From Pontibacter korlensis (GTDB lineage: Bacteria > Bacteroidota > Bacteroidia > Cytophagales > Hymenobacteraceae): 64,000 nt of DNA. The notes below the pieces were generated by a model that was given only the letters and a program-made list of their open reading frames with translations, had not been told where the DNA came from and ran no database searches. Positions 7,658 to 15,623 of this stretch are shown here, one piece after another. Within the stretch, counting starts at the first letter, position 1; the number at the start of each line of letters is the position of its first letter. The translations under genes were made by a program, and so were the position numbers. The stretch is taken from contig NZ_CP009621.1 of NCBI RefSeq assembly GCF_000973725.1, positions 1,369,501 to 1,433,500 on the forward strand, read 5' to 3'.

Positions 7658-9820
7658 TTATAGCTTCAGGATCTTCTCTGTGCCGCTCTGGTTGCTTTCC
7701 TGCCATTTAAGGAAGTAGATACCTGCAGCCAGACTACTTAGGTCGAGCGTGTATGAACTTACTCCTGTGCTGAAGTTTAACTCATACTCTTTTACAATTT
7801 GCCCCTTCGCATTGTAGAGCTGCGCCTGCATGGTTGCACCACGGTTTACCAAGTAGTAGAGGGTAAGCTGACTACCGTTTTGAGAGCCTTGCCCTGAAAC
7901 AGGATTCGGGAAATACCTTAGCACCCGAATATCTGCCGGGTTAAGCACCACCACCCGTGGCGAGAAACTGCTCTCACCATTCTGATACACTACTTCTAGC
8001 CTGTAGTAGGATTGGTTTCGCAGCGGGTCTAAGTCAGTGAAAGTATACTGTAGCTCACCGCCATTGCTAGGCCCTTCAGATTCTACAGTGCCCACATCAC
8101 TCCAATTTACTCCATCTGAGCTACGCTGCACTATAAAGTTATCTATGTCCTGCTCATTGCGTGTAGTCCAGCTCACTAGCACAGCATTAGATGTTGTAAA
8201 TTCCGCCTCTAACGTCAAGACTTCTGGCGCTAAGTTACACTCGCTGCTTTGGCTTGGCTCTATAGGGCCAGGCATATCTCTGCAGAGGAATTCATCAAGC
8301 GTCTCGCCCTGCTCCAGGCTATGAGCCATTACCAGTTCTGCCCCTTCAATATCAAGCGAGCTTAGGTCGCGTTCTAGCCGCGCGTATTCTATGGCATAAT
8401 ACATAACAGCACGCGGCAGATTAACGTGGCCCAGCTGGTGCGCATGGCCGAGCTCGTGCAGCATTACAGTTTCAAAATCGAACTGCTGGCTACTTGGGCC
8501 ACCAGGACCATACTGCCAGTCTATCTGCTCATTAATCTCCATATCAAACTCCGTTACCCAAAACAAAGTGTCAGAGCTGCTGGCGCAGCCTTCGTAACGG
8601 CTTATGGTTCTGGCCAAGACAGACTCTCCAACTGTAGACTGTGAGGCAAAGCGTATTACCGAAGACCCGTCATCTGCAGCAGCATTAATGGTAGTGGAGC
8701 CACCTAACTTCCAGTTAATCTCCGACACGCAAACCCATGTATTTACTGCTCGCCTGAAGCCCTCTTTGGCTGGCAGCCTATTGTCCATACTTTGGGCAAA
8801 CAAGATGGTATAACCTCCAGCGTTATCTTGCTCTGTAAGTATAGGCTTAAAAGATTTATCGTCGAACTCTACGTTGGAGTAGGCAAACTGTAGCGTAATA
8901 GGAGTGACGGAGGCAAAAGAACTGCCATCGTTGGTTGTAACGCGGATAGGTCCTGAGCCGGCAGTACCCTCATCTTGCATTACCGACGGAATATACATTG
9001 TGATGCGGGTGTTTGTCCAGGAGATGTACTCTGTTGGCAGCGGCCTAACCCAAGTCTGCCCGCCATCGTCTGCGTTTCTAAATTCTACATGCCCCTCGCC
9101 ACGGGTGTTGCCAAAGCCAGTACCGTTTATGGTCAGAATTCTACCCGTACCAGCGCTTGCCACTGCTGGCGAGAAGGATGTAATAACAGGTGCCAACGGA
9201 GCACTTTGATTTTGTTTCTGGCTTTCCTGAACAGCAGATACCTTAAGCTTCTGGTTCTCGGTAACGGTTCGGAATTTCTTTCCTGTTTTTTTAGTAACAG
9301 CGTCGTATAGCTCCTGCACGTTAGCATAGTTTTCAAATACTCCGCGTGCTGTTCGGTTCTTTACATCATACTGCACAAAGCCCTGCTGGCTGCCATAGGC
9401 TCGGGTACTAAGGGCAGTCTTGCCAGGCGTGCGTTGCACTAGTTGCTGCCGCTTCAGAAAGAATATCCCCTGCTGTCCTTGCCTTAACTTAAGTGCTGTC
9501 GAGAAGACGTGCTTCTTCAGGCCTATTGCGCCTCCTTCTGTCACAATCTCTACTAACTCGGTTTGTACCTCGCCTTTAAACAGCTTGTACACTTTAATGA
9601 TGTTGGAAGTATAGATATTCTCCTGTCGTGCATCCCAAAACGACTCCTGTCGCACAACTTCGCCTTCTATTACCATTTCGGCCTGCTGCACACGCTCTTC
9701 TAGCGTGAGCGGTACCATATGCTGGTTATCAGAGGCAAAAGTATAAGAGGCAAACAGAGTAAGGAGCAGTGTAAGCGCAGCACGCAGACACGCCAGAGCA
9801 GGAGTATTCGTTTTAGCCAT
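7658..9820 (-). CDS. Secreted metzincin-type metalloprotease with IPT/TIG domain and T9SS type A sorting domain
   Basis: About 720 residues. I start at ATG 9820 (MAKTNTPALA), which opens a signal peptide; the longer frame begins at TTG. Counted from this start, an N-terminal region is followed by an IPT/TIG Ig-like fold (about 210-310, PVITSFSPAVASAGTG). The catalytic domain carries HELGHAHQLGH at 455-465, a full HExxHxxGxxH zinc site, and a Met-turn VMYYAIE at about 472. A fibronectin-like segment (about 535-625) precedes the C-terminal T9SS type A domain (YFPNPVSGQG ... LAAGIYFLKW ... KILKL). Export through Sec and then T9SS to the surface or medium is the known fate of such proteins. Substrate unknown. 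Confidence 0.88.
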   Translation of the reverse strand: MAKTNTPALACLRAALTLLLTLFASYTFASDNQHMVPLTLEERVQQAEMVIEGEVVRQESFWDARQENIYTSNIIKVYKLFKGEVQTELVEIVTEGGAIGLKKHVFSTALKLRQGQQGIFFLKRQQLVQRTPGKTALSTRAYGSQQGFVQYDVKNRTARGVFENYANVQELYDAVTKKTGKKFRTVTENQKLKVSAVQESQKQNQSAPLAPVITSFSPAVASAGTGRILTINGTGFGNTRGEGHVEFRNADDGGQTWVRPLPTEYISWTNTRITMYIPSVMQDEGTAGSGPIRVTTNDGSSFASVTPITLQFAYSNVEFDDKSFKPILTEQDNAGGYTILFAQSMDNRLPAKEGFRRAVNTWVCVSEINWKLGGSTTINAAADDGSSVIRFASQSTVGESVLARTISRYEGCASSSDTLFWVTEFDMEINEQIDWQYGPGGPSSQQFDFETVMLHELGHAHQLGHVNLPRAVMYYAIEYARLERDLSSLDIEGAELVMAHSLEQGETLDEFLCRDMPGPIEPSQSSECNLAPEVLTLEAEFTTSNAVLVSWTTRNEQDIDNFIVQRSSDGVNWSDVGTVESEGPSNGGELQYTFTDLDPLRNQSYYRLEVVYQNGESSFSPRVVVLNPADIRVLRYFPNPVSGQGSQNGSQLTLYYLVNRGATMQAQLYNAKGQIVKEYELNFSTGVSSYTLDLSSLAAGIYFLKWQESNQSGTEKILKL

Positions 9821-9953
9821 AGAGTAGTGTGGGTGATGATGATACAACAAATCTTCAGGCCAGCCGCAGAGGCAGGCACTGCATACTTACGCAATTTACC
9901 GTATACAGGGATACTTTCCCCTGTTATAAAGTATAGCCTGCCAGCTACTTAAA

Positions 9954-9998
9954 ATAATAAAGCCTACCTTTCTTTACTTCAAAGGTAGGCTTTATTAT
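9954..9998 (-). terminator. Bidirectional hairpin ending the BlaR1-like gene
   Basis: Eighteen-base perfect arms (9954-9971 and 9981-9998) with AT-rich flanks lie between the end of the M56 gene (10030) and the protease promoter region. Confidence 0.8.
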
Positions 9999-10029
9999 GA
10001 AATATGTCTAGCCGCGGCTAAGGCAGAAG

Positions 10030-11952
10030 CTACTCCTCCTTATCTGGTGCCAACCACTTTTTATACTTGTTGTATACTTCCTGAGGCTGCTTTTTGCCGT
10101 TAATGAGCAGCTCATCATTATTGATTTGAATGCTCAGGTTGCTGCTGTCGCTCTCTATCAAGCCGTCCTTTACCAACTCCTTCTTCATCTGCTGCATTTT
10201 TTCAGCCTGCTGCTTACGACGCTTTTCCATTTCCTCCCGCCGAACTTCCATTTCGGCTCTGCGGGCGCTCATTTCTTCCTGGTGTGCTCTCATTCTTTCT
10301 GTGTGTTCTTTGTGTCGCTGTACCATTTCTGTTCGTCGTAAGCTATCTTGTTGGGTATGCCTCCTGATGACTCTTTCTTCGTACCTCATCATGCCCTGCT
10401 CCAGTTTCTGCAGCTCTTGCTCATACTGCTTTCGTTCTTCCTCATACTTCTTCAGGTCACGCTTATACGCTTCCTTTTCTTTTTTGCTTGCCCCTGCTGG
10501 TGGGGCTGGTGGGGCAGGAGGAGCAGGCGGTACACCTGGAGCCGGTGGTACCGGTGGAACTTCCATCACCTCAAATTCCCTGAAGTGTCTTCGGCTTTGC
10601 CCTCTGGCTACTGCTTCCTGTTGTCGATCTATTATTACCTCAACCTCCTCGCGCGTTGCCTTAGAGGCGTTTTTTGTTGCCTGTAAGCGCTGGTCCACGA
10701 GATCCTTATACTGATCAATGTCCTTTTTCGGGATACGCTTTCCGTCCACGTACAGTTCTTTTACCTTTCCTTTTTTGTTGGTGATGATAACGACGCTGCG
10801 GTTGTTTCCCTGAGCGTCCTGAGCCGTGTACGTTACAGCACCTGCATCATCCTCAGAGATCTCTGCAGCTGCAGCGGTTTCTTTAGCAGGCTTAACTTTC
10901 TTCTGTTCTTCTAATGGCTGCCGCTCCGCTACTGCCCCGAAAGACAAGGCCAACAAGCCTACTACCAGCACTAGCCCAGCTGCGAACCCTTCTGTAAACG
11001 TTGGCTTCAGTGGCTGACCTACCAAACGTTTGATACGGGTCATCAAGGATCCTCTGTTGCCTGAAAAAGCTACTGCCATACCTGGCGCTGCTGGCATACG
11101 CATGGCTTCCAATTCTGTAAGGGCTCGGGCATAGGTTAAGGTATCGCCACAAAGAGCTACAGCAATATCATCGCAGCAGTTTTCGCGCTCGGCTCGCACC
11201 ACTCCTGATACCCACCACATAGCTGGGTGGTAGAAGTATAGCATGTCTACTACAGACTGCAACATGTTAAGCAAGTAATCCTTACGGAGGATATGCGCCA
11301 GCTCGTGGGCAAGCACTGCCTCTACCTGCGCCTGTGTAAGGCCTGTAACAGCGCCTATCGGTAGTAGTATAACCGGCTTCGCCACACCTATTGCCATCGG
11401 TACCTTTACCAATGCCGACTCTACCAATCGCACTGACTGCTGCACGCCCAACCGCTCACGCAGGGCATCTAGTTTTTGCTGCCACTGCACACCCATAGCA
11501 GACGTTTTATAGTGACGCAGGCGTTGTGTGTATGCCAGTCCACCCATAAACCGGATTGCCATCAGCGTTAGTCCCAGTAGCCACAGCGTTACTAAAAGTG
11601 GCAGCTGCTGCTCGAAATATACCTGGGTGACAGAAAAAGGATCAGCCCAGAAAGGAGTGGTGCTGACTGTTATAACAGATGCTTCAGTAGTAACCGCAGC
11701 TGTACCATACTGGCCCGGCACCTCTTGTGAGTGATTTGAGTAGTAGGCGAAAGTGCCTGCCGAAAGCACTAGTTGCAGGAGCATTGCTGAACTGGCCACT
11801 ATGTAGCGGACTCTGGCTGAGTGGCGATGCAGCAGCACCAACAGCAGGCTCAGCAGTAGTGCCACAAAGGCACCCTGCCACAAAGCGTGTAGCAAGGTCC
11901 AGCCAAGGGCACTTACTAAGCCCTCCGGTATCAGGTGTTCGATTTGGTTCAT
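10030..11952 (-). CDS. M56 family (BlaR1/MecR1-like) membrane metallopeptidase with proline-rich and coiled-coil tail
   Basis: A 640-residue membrane protein. Hydrophobic spans lie at about 12-42, 52-72 and 115-138; then comes the zinc site HELAH at 216-220 with RAERENCCDD (253-262) supplying the third ligand, and a further span near 322-342. M56 proteases sense an extracellular signal and cleave a BlaI-type repressor. The sensor part is not a penicillin-binding domain: after the last span come about 300 residues with a run of PPAP repeats (about 473-493), a long charged Glu/Lys/Arg coiled coil and a short C-terminal domain (LSIQINNDELLING). So beta-lactam sensing is unlikely; envelope stress is one guess. 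It overlaps the repressor gene by 4 bases (ATGA). Confidence 0.88.
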   Translation of the reverse strand: MNQIEHLIPEGLVSALGWTLLHALWQGAFVALLLSLLLVLLHRHSARVRYIVASSAMLLQLVLSAGTFAYYSNHSQEVPGQYGTAAVTTEASVITVSTTPFWADPFSVTQVYFEQQLPLLVTLWLLGLTLMAIRFMGGLAYTQRLRHYKTSAMGVQWQQKLDALRERLGVQQSVRLVESALVKVPMAIGVAKPVILLPIGAVTGLTQAQVEAVLAHELAHILRKDYLLNMLQSVVDMLYFYHPAMWWVSGVVRAERENCCDDIAVALCGDTLTYARALTELEAMRMPAAPGMAVAFSGNRGSLMTRIKRLVGQPLKPTFTEGFAAGLVLVVGLLALSFGAVAERQPLEEQKKVKPAKETAAAAEISEDDAGAVTYTAQDAQGNNRSVVIITNKKGKVKELYVDGKRIPKKDIDQYKDLVDQRLQATKNASKATREEVEVIIDRQQEAVARGQSRRHFREFEVMEVPPVPPAPGVPPAPPAPPAPPAGASKKEKEAYKRDLKKYEEERKQYEQELQKLEQGMMRYEERVIRRHTQQDSLRRTEMVQRHKEHTERMRAHQEEMSARRAEMEVRREEMEKRRKQQAEKMQQMKKELVKDGLIESDSSNLSIQINNDELLINGKKQPQEVYNKYKKWLAPDKEE

Positions 11953-12338
11953 TTTGTACCTCCTTCCAATTTATCTAATAGGTTTCTGATCTCATAGAGT
12001 TCTTCTTTGGATGTGCGGCTGTTGCCAAGTGCCTGCATCACTAGTTTACTGGCCGAGCCCCGGAAGGCAGTATCCAGAAACCGGTTCAACAGCTGCTGTT
12101 GTGTGTCCTCCTCCTGCAGTAGAGGTTTAAAGATGTGCGAGCGGCTTGATTTGTCGGCCTCCAGCATTTCTTTTTCTGTCATCAGCTGCATGATTTTTAA
12201 GGTAGTAGTATAGCCTACTTCCTTTGTTTTGCTTAGCTCCTCATGCACAAATCGAACTGTGCTAGGGCCATGCTGCCACAGCACCTGTAAAATCTCCAGC
12301 TCGGCTTCTGTTGGCTTTGGTGTGGATTGTATACTCAT
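11949..12338 (-). CDS. BlaI/MecI/CopY family transcriptional repressor
   Basis: A 129-residue winged-helix repressor. ATG 12338 (MSIQSTPKPTEAELEIL) matches the usual family N-terminus; a longer frame starts at 12365. The motif LQVLWQHGPSTVRFVHEEL and the recognition helix region GYTTTLKIMQLMTEKEML (about 35-65) are typical, followed by a C-terminal dimerisation and cleavage region (QQLLNRFLDTAFRGSASKLVMQAL). It is translationally coupled to the M56 protease that should inactivate it. Two operator-like dyads lie 46-93 bases upstream, consistent with autoregulation of the pair. The wider regulon cannot be seen from this window. Confidence 0.92.
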   Translation of the reverse strand: MSIQSTPKPTEAELEILQVLWQHGPSTVRFVHEELSKTKEVGYTTTLKIMQLMTEKEMLEADKSSRSHIFKPLLQEEDTQQQLLNRFLDTAFRGSASKLVMQALGNSRTSKEELYEIRNLLDKLEGGTK

Positions 12339-12383
12339 CGTTGTTAATAGGTTATACTTCTGCAATGTTGTACTACAAGTATA

Positions 12384-12430
12384 TACGATTAGTTTCGTAC
12401 ATCAAGCATTTATTTACGATTTTTTTCGTA
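12384..12430 (-). promoter_or_regulatory. Two operator-like dyads for the BlaI-type repressor
   Basis: Two 16-base sites share the pattern TACGAT-n4-TTCGTA: TACGATTAGTTTCGTA (12384-12399) and TACGATTTTTTTCGTA (12415-12430). Each is an inverted repeat of TACGA/TCGTA. They are offset by 31 bases, about three helical turns, so two dimers would sit on the same face of the DNA. Position and symmetry make them the likely autoregulatory operators; binding itself is inferred. Confidence 0.7.
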
Positions 12431-12577
12431 ATTGCCATACATACAAATGCTACTGCACCGCAGAAGAGGGTAGAGCTAATGCTGTTTTTTATAGGGAAAG
12501 ACAGAAGGTAAGCCAAGGAGGCTGCTTAAATACTTGCAGGAGACAGAATGAAACAGGCCTTAACTACCTACAAAGCA

Positions 12578-12612
12578 AAAGAGGCGGCAGGTATAACCCT
12601 GCCGCCTCTTTC
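12578..12612 (-). terminator. Terminator of the OmpA-family gene
   Basis: Fourteen-base perfect arms (AAAGAGGCGGCAGG, 12578-12591, with 12599-12612) are followed on the minus strand by TTTTGCTTTG. Confidence 0.8.
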
Positions 12613-12642
12613 GTATTTCTGTTAATCTGCGTTCGTGCGCCC

Positions 12643-14634
12643 TTACCTCAGGATTTTGAACTCTGTGCGTCGGTTCTCCTGGTGCAGTTCTTCAGCACAT
12701 GATATGCCGTCTCTACACTTATTAATAAGCCTTGTTTCACCGTAGCCTCTTGCTACCAGCCTATTACGGTCTACTCCTTTAGATACCAGGTAATCTACCG
12801 CCGACTGCGCACGCAGCTGCGATAAAACCTGGTTATACTTGTGCGTCTGGCGGCTATCTGTGTGGGAGCTAAGCTCGATACGGATACGCGGATTGTCTTT
12901 CATCATCTGCACCAGCCTATCTAGCTCTAAAGCGGCAGCAGGCTTGATGTCAAACTTATCCAGGTCGTAATAGATGTTCTCAATTACGACAGGCTTGTTT
13001 GGTGTACTGCGGATAAACGTCAGTTCTACCTCTACTGTATCGGCATCATTTAAGCACTCTGGTGTAAATGCAACAGTCTGCGACAGGTATCCTTTCTTGC
13101 TACCTTTGATCTGGTACTTTGTACCTGCCATTACTGGGAAAGAGAAGTTTCCTTCTGCATCTGACTTTGTCTCAATAGCCTCTTCGCTACCATCCACGTA
13201 CAGTTGCAGCATGGCATCTGGCACCGACGTTATGATAGTTTTGACCGTTCCTGATTGTGCGAACTTTTCTACAACTCTACCCACCAATAAGCATGGGCCC
13301 TTGTACTCTTCAAACGTAAGAATGTCATCGAAACCGTTATCAGATAAGCGGCTGGATGAAAGCAGCCCTTTTTTACCTGTGCTGTCTACTTCAATGCCAA
13401 AATCATCTTGGGAAGTATTAAGCGGGTACTGTAAATTCTCTACTTGCGTCCATGCTTTGTGTGTACCATTTGCTCTGAAGAGATCCAAGCCTCCCATACC
13501 CATGTGGCCGTCGGAAGAGAAGTACAGCTTACCATCCTCTCCTAAGTTTGCAAAGCTTTCGCGGCCGCTGGTGTTTATTACAGGCCCTGCGTTTGTAGGT
13601 TTTCCCCAAGATCCATCAGCCATGCGCTCACTATAGTAAATATCTGTTTCGCCATAGCCTCCGGGCATGTCTGATACAAAGTATAGTATCTTCCCGTCTG
13701 GAGAAATGGCAGGATGACCAATAGAGAATTCATCCGTATTATTATACTTGAAAGCTTCTACATTTTCCCATTTAGAGCCATTGAATTTAGACATATAGAT
13801 GCCGTGGCGGTTGGTGTGGGTACCATTATCGCTGCCTTTAAACCAGCTTGTTGGATCAGAGTTCACGCTGCCGGTTGCCCTCTTTTTCACCACATGCGTG
13901 CGGGTAAAGTATAGCGTTTGGTCTTTCTCCAGGTAGTCGGCAGGGCCGTTATGGTACTCTGTGTTGATAGACGGAGGTAGCGGCACCGGATTAGCCAGAG
14001 TTGTGGTCGTGTCTGACAGCTTTTGCGCAAAGTACATCTGGATAAAGCCATTGCCAGTCCAGTTGTTACGCGCAGTCTGCTGCTTGTTGCCTACTTCCAG
14101 TCTGTCAGAAGAGAAGAGTAATCCATCCTTGGTACGCACAGGACCGAAGTCGGCGCCATCAGAGTTTACCACCTCCATCTTTTCTACTACATAAGGCTTA
14201 GGGTTTTTCATCCACTTCTTAGCTGTATCGCACGAGGCAGCCATGCGCAAGGCCACCTCGCGCTGTGCCGGCACTTTTTCGCTATACTCTAGAAACAGCT
14301 GCTTTGCCTTGTCATAGTTAGCATTACGCTTAGCCGACTCTGCATAAAGGTAAATGTTAGCAGGGTCTGAATTAGGGAAGGCTATAACCTGGGCATACCA
14401 GAATTCCGCCTCTTTGCTGTTGTTAAGGATGCGGTAGCTGTCGGCAATGCGCTGCACCACCAAGAGGCTCGGCTCCTCTTTCTCCAGCACCTTTTTGTAG
14501 GCTTCCAGAGCCAGACTAAACTCAAAGTTGTTAAAATACTTGTCAGCCTGCTTCATGTCCTGTGCCAGCACAGTCATGAATCCGCTGGCTGCCATCCAAA
14601 CCAGCACCAGGGCAAGGGTAAACGTGCGCTTCAT
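12643..14634 (-). CDS. TPR-PD40-OmpA family outer-membrane/periplasmic protein (PorE-like architecture)
   Basis: 663 residues with signal peptide (ends VLAQ). Domain order: TPR-like repeats (about 25-130, FNNFEFSLALEAYKKVLEKE), then WD40-like PD40 propeller repeats (about 165-440; SPDGKILYFVSDMPGGYGETDIYYS, GKLYFSSDGHMGMGGLDLF), then a carboxypeptidase-regulatory-like beta domain (about 470-530), then OmpA peptidoglycan-binding domain (about 550-663; YYDLDKFDIKPAAALELDRL, SSHTDSRQTHKYNQVLSQLRA). This matches PorE, which anchors T9SS components to peptidoglycan, but similar proteins accompany SprB/SprF-type adhesin modules. It lies 16 bases after the PorP/SprF gene and closes the adhesin operon. 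Confidence 0.88.
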   Translation of the reverse strand: MKRTFTLALVLVWMAASGFMTVLAQDMKQADKYFNNFEFSLALEAYKKVLEKEEPSLLVVQRIADSYRILNNSKEAEFWYAQVIAFPNSDPANIYLYAESAKRNANYDKAKQLFLEYSEKVPAQREVALRMAASCDTAKKWMKNPKPYVVEKMEVVNSDGADFGPVRTKDGLLFSSDRLEVGNKQQTARNNWTGNGFIQMYFAQKLSDTTTTLANPVPLPPSINTEYHNGPADYLEKDQTLYFTRTHVVKKRATGSVNSDPTSWFKGSDNGTHTNRHGIYMSKFNGSKWENVEAFKYNNTDEFSIGHPAISPDGKILYFVSDMPGGYGETDIYYSERMADGSWGKPTNAGPVINTSGRESFANLGEDGKLYFSSDGHMGMGGLDLFRANGTHKAWTQVENLQYPLNTSQDDFGIEVDSTGKKGLLSSSRLSDNGFDDILTFEEYKGPCLLVGRVVEKFAQSGTVKTIITSVPDAMLQLYVDGSEEAIETKSDAEGNFSFPVMAGTKYQIKGSKKGYLSQTVAFTPECLNDADTVEVELTFIRSTPNKPVVIENIYYDLDKFDIKPAAALELDRLVQMMKDNPRIRIELSSHTDSRQTHKYNQVLSQLRAQSAVDYLVSKGVDRNRLVARGYGETRLINKCRDGISCAEELHQENRRTEFKILR

Positions 14635-14650
14635 ATAAGGGTATTGTAAA

Positions 14651-15619
14651 CTATAGGTTTCTTGGAGTCAGAATTCGGCCATACTTCTTCTTCAGGAAGT
14701 AGTAACCTACCGACACCTCGTGGCTTGAGTAATTTCTAAATTTGTTGAGGCTAATATCGTAGGAGTAGCCTATGCGCAGCTTCTGTGTCGCATACACCTG
14801 TGCAATCAGCACCACAGCATTGCGCTTATCCAGCTCCTTCATCTGCTGATCCGTGAACATCGGCAAAGCAGTACGGTAAGAAGCTCCTAGCCACAGGCGG
14901 TCAAACAGCAGCACGAAGGAGTTCAGGTCAACTGCAGTAGGGCTTCTGAAGTCTTCCTTTACCAGTACACTTGGCTTCAGACGTACATTTCTGCTTAGGT
15001 CAAACACATAACCACTCGACAGGAAGTAGTGACGGCGCGGTGTGGCTATCTCTGTCTTACTGTCTTTGAATGGAACCAGGTTTGCTACCGACAGGCCTGC
15101 ATAAAAGCGCTCAGTGTTGTAGAAAGCACCAATCTTTAGATCTGGCAGCACTTGCGATACCCGTCCCTCCGGGATTGCCTGGTCCGGCATCTCACTTCCT
15201 GGATCCAATCGGGTACCATCTAATACATACTGCGACACGCCTGCTGCTATACCCAGAGCCAGATCAGAGTAACGGTCCAGCCTGATTCTGGTAGAAAGAG
15301 CTCCGTAAACAGATGTCTGGCTCTGCGCTCCGATCTCATCGTTCAGCAGGTGCACTCCCCAGCCCAAGCTCTTGTTGTTCGTAGGGCCGTCTACACTCAA
15401 TGTCTGAGAAGTAGGCGCACCCTGAAGTCCTGTCCATTGGGTACGGTAGGTACCGTTTATGCTTGTTATCTCCTTACTGCCAGCATAGGCAGGATTTACC
15501 ACCAGCTCATTAAATATGTACTGGCTGTACTGCGGAGCCTGCTGGGCAAAGGCCGACGGAGCCAGCGCAATGCCTATCAGTACAAGAAGTTTCTTTATTG
15601 GTTTAATGTTCGTTCTCAT
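14651..15619 (-). CDS. PorP/SprF family type IX secretion outer-membrane protein
   Basis: 322 residues with a signal peptide (ends AFAQQ) followed by the family opening QYSQYIFNELVVNPAYAGSKE and a beta-barrel-like remainder ending in GYYFLKKKYG. SprF-type proteins are needed for secretion and surface attachment of the specific type B CTD adhesin encoded beside them. Here the adhesin gene ends 4 bases upstream, so the pair should be co-transcribed with the OmpA-family gene downstream. It differs considerably from the second copy at 21165-22127, as expected if each serves its own adhesin. Confidence 0.92.
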   Translation of the reverse strand: MRTNIKPIKKLLVLIGIALAPSAFAQQAPQYSQYIFNELVVNPAYAGSKEITSINGTYRTQWTGLQGAPTSQTLSVDGPTNNKSLGWGVHLLNDEIGAQSQTSVYGALSTRIRLDRYSDLALGIAAGVSQYVLDGTRLDPGSEMPDQAIPEGRVSQVLPDLKIGAFYNTERFYAGLSVANLVPFKDSKTEIATPRRHYFLSSGYVFDLSRNVRLKPSVLVKEDFRSPTAVDLNSFVLLFDRLWLGASYRTALPMFTDQQMKELDKRNAVVLIAQVYATQKLRIGYSYDISLNKFRNYSSHEVSVGYYFLKKKYGRILTPRNL

Positions 15620-15623
15620 CTCC

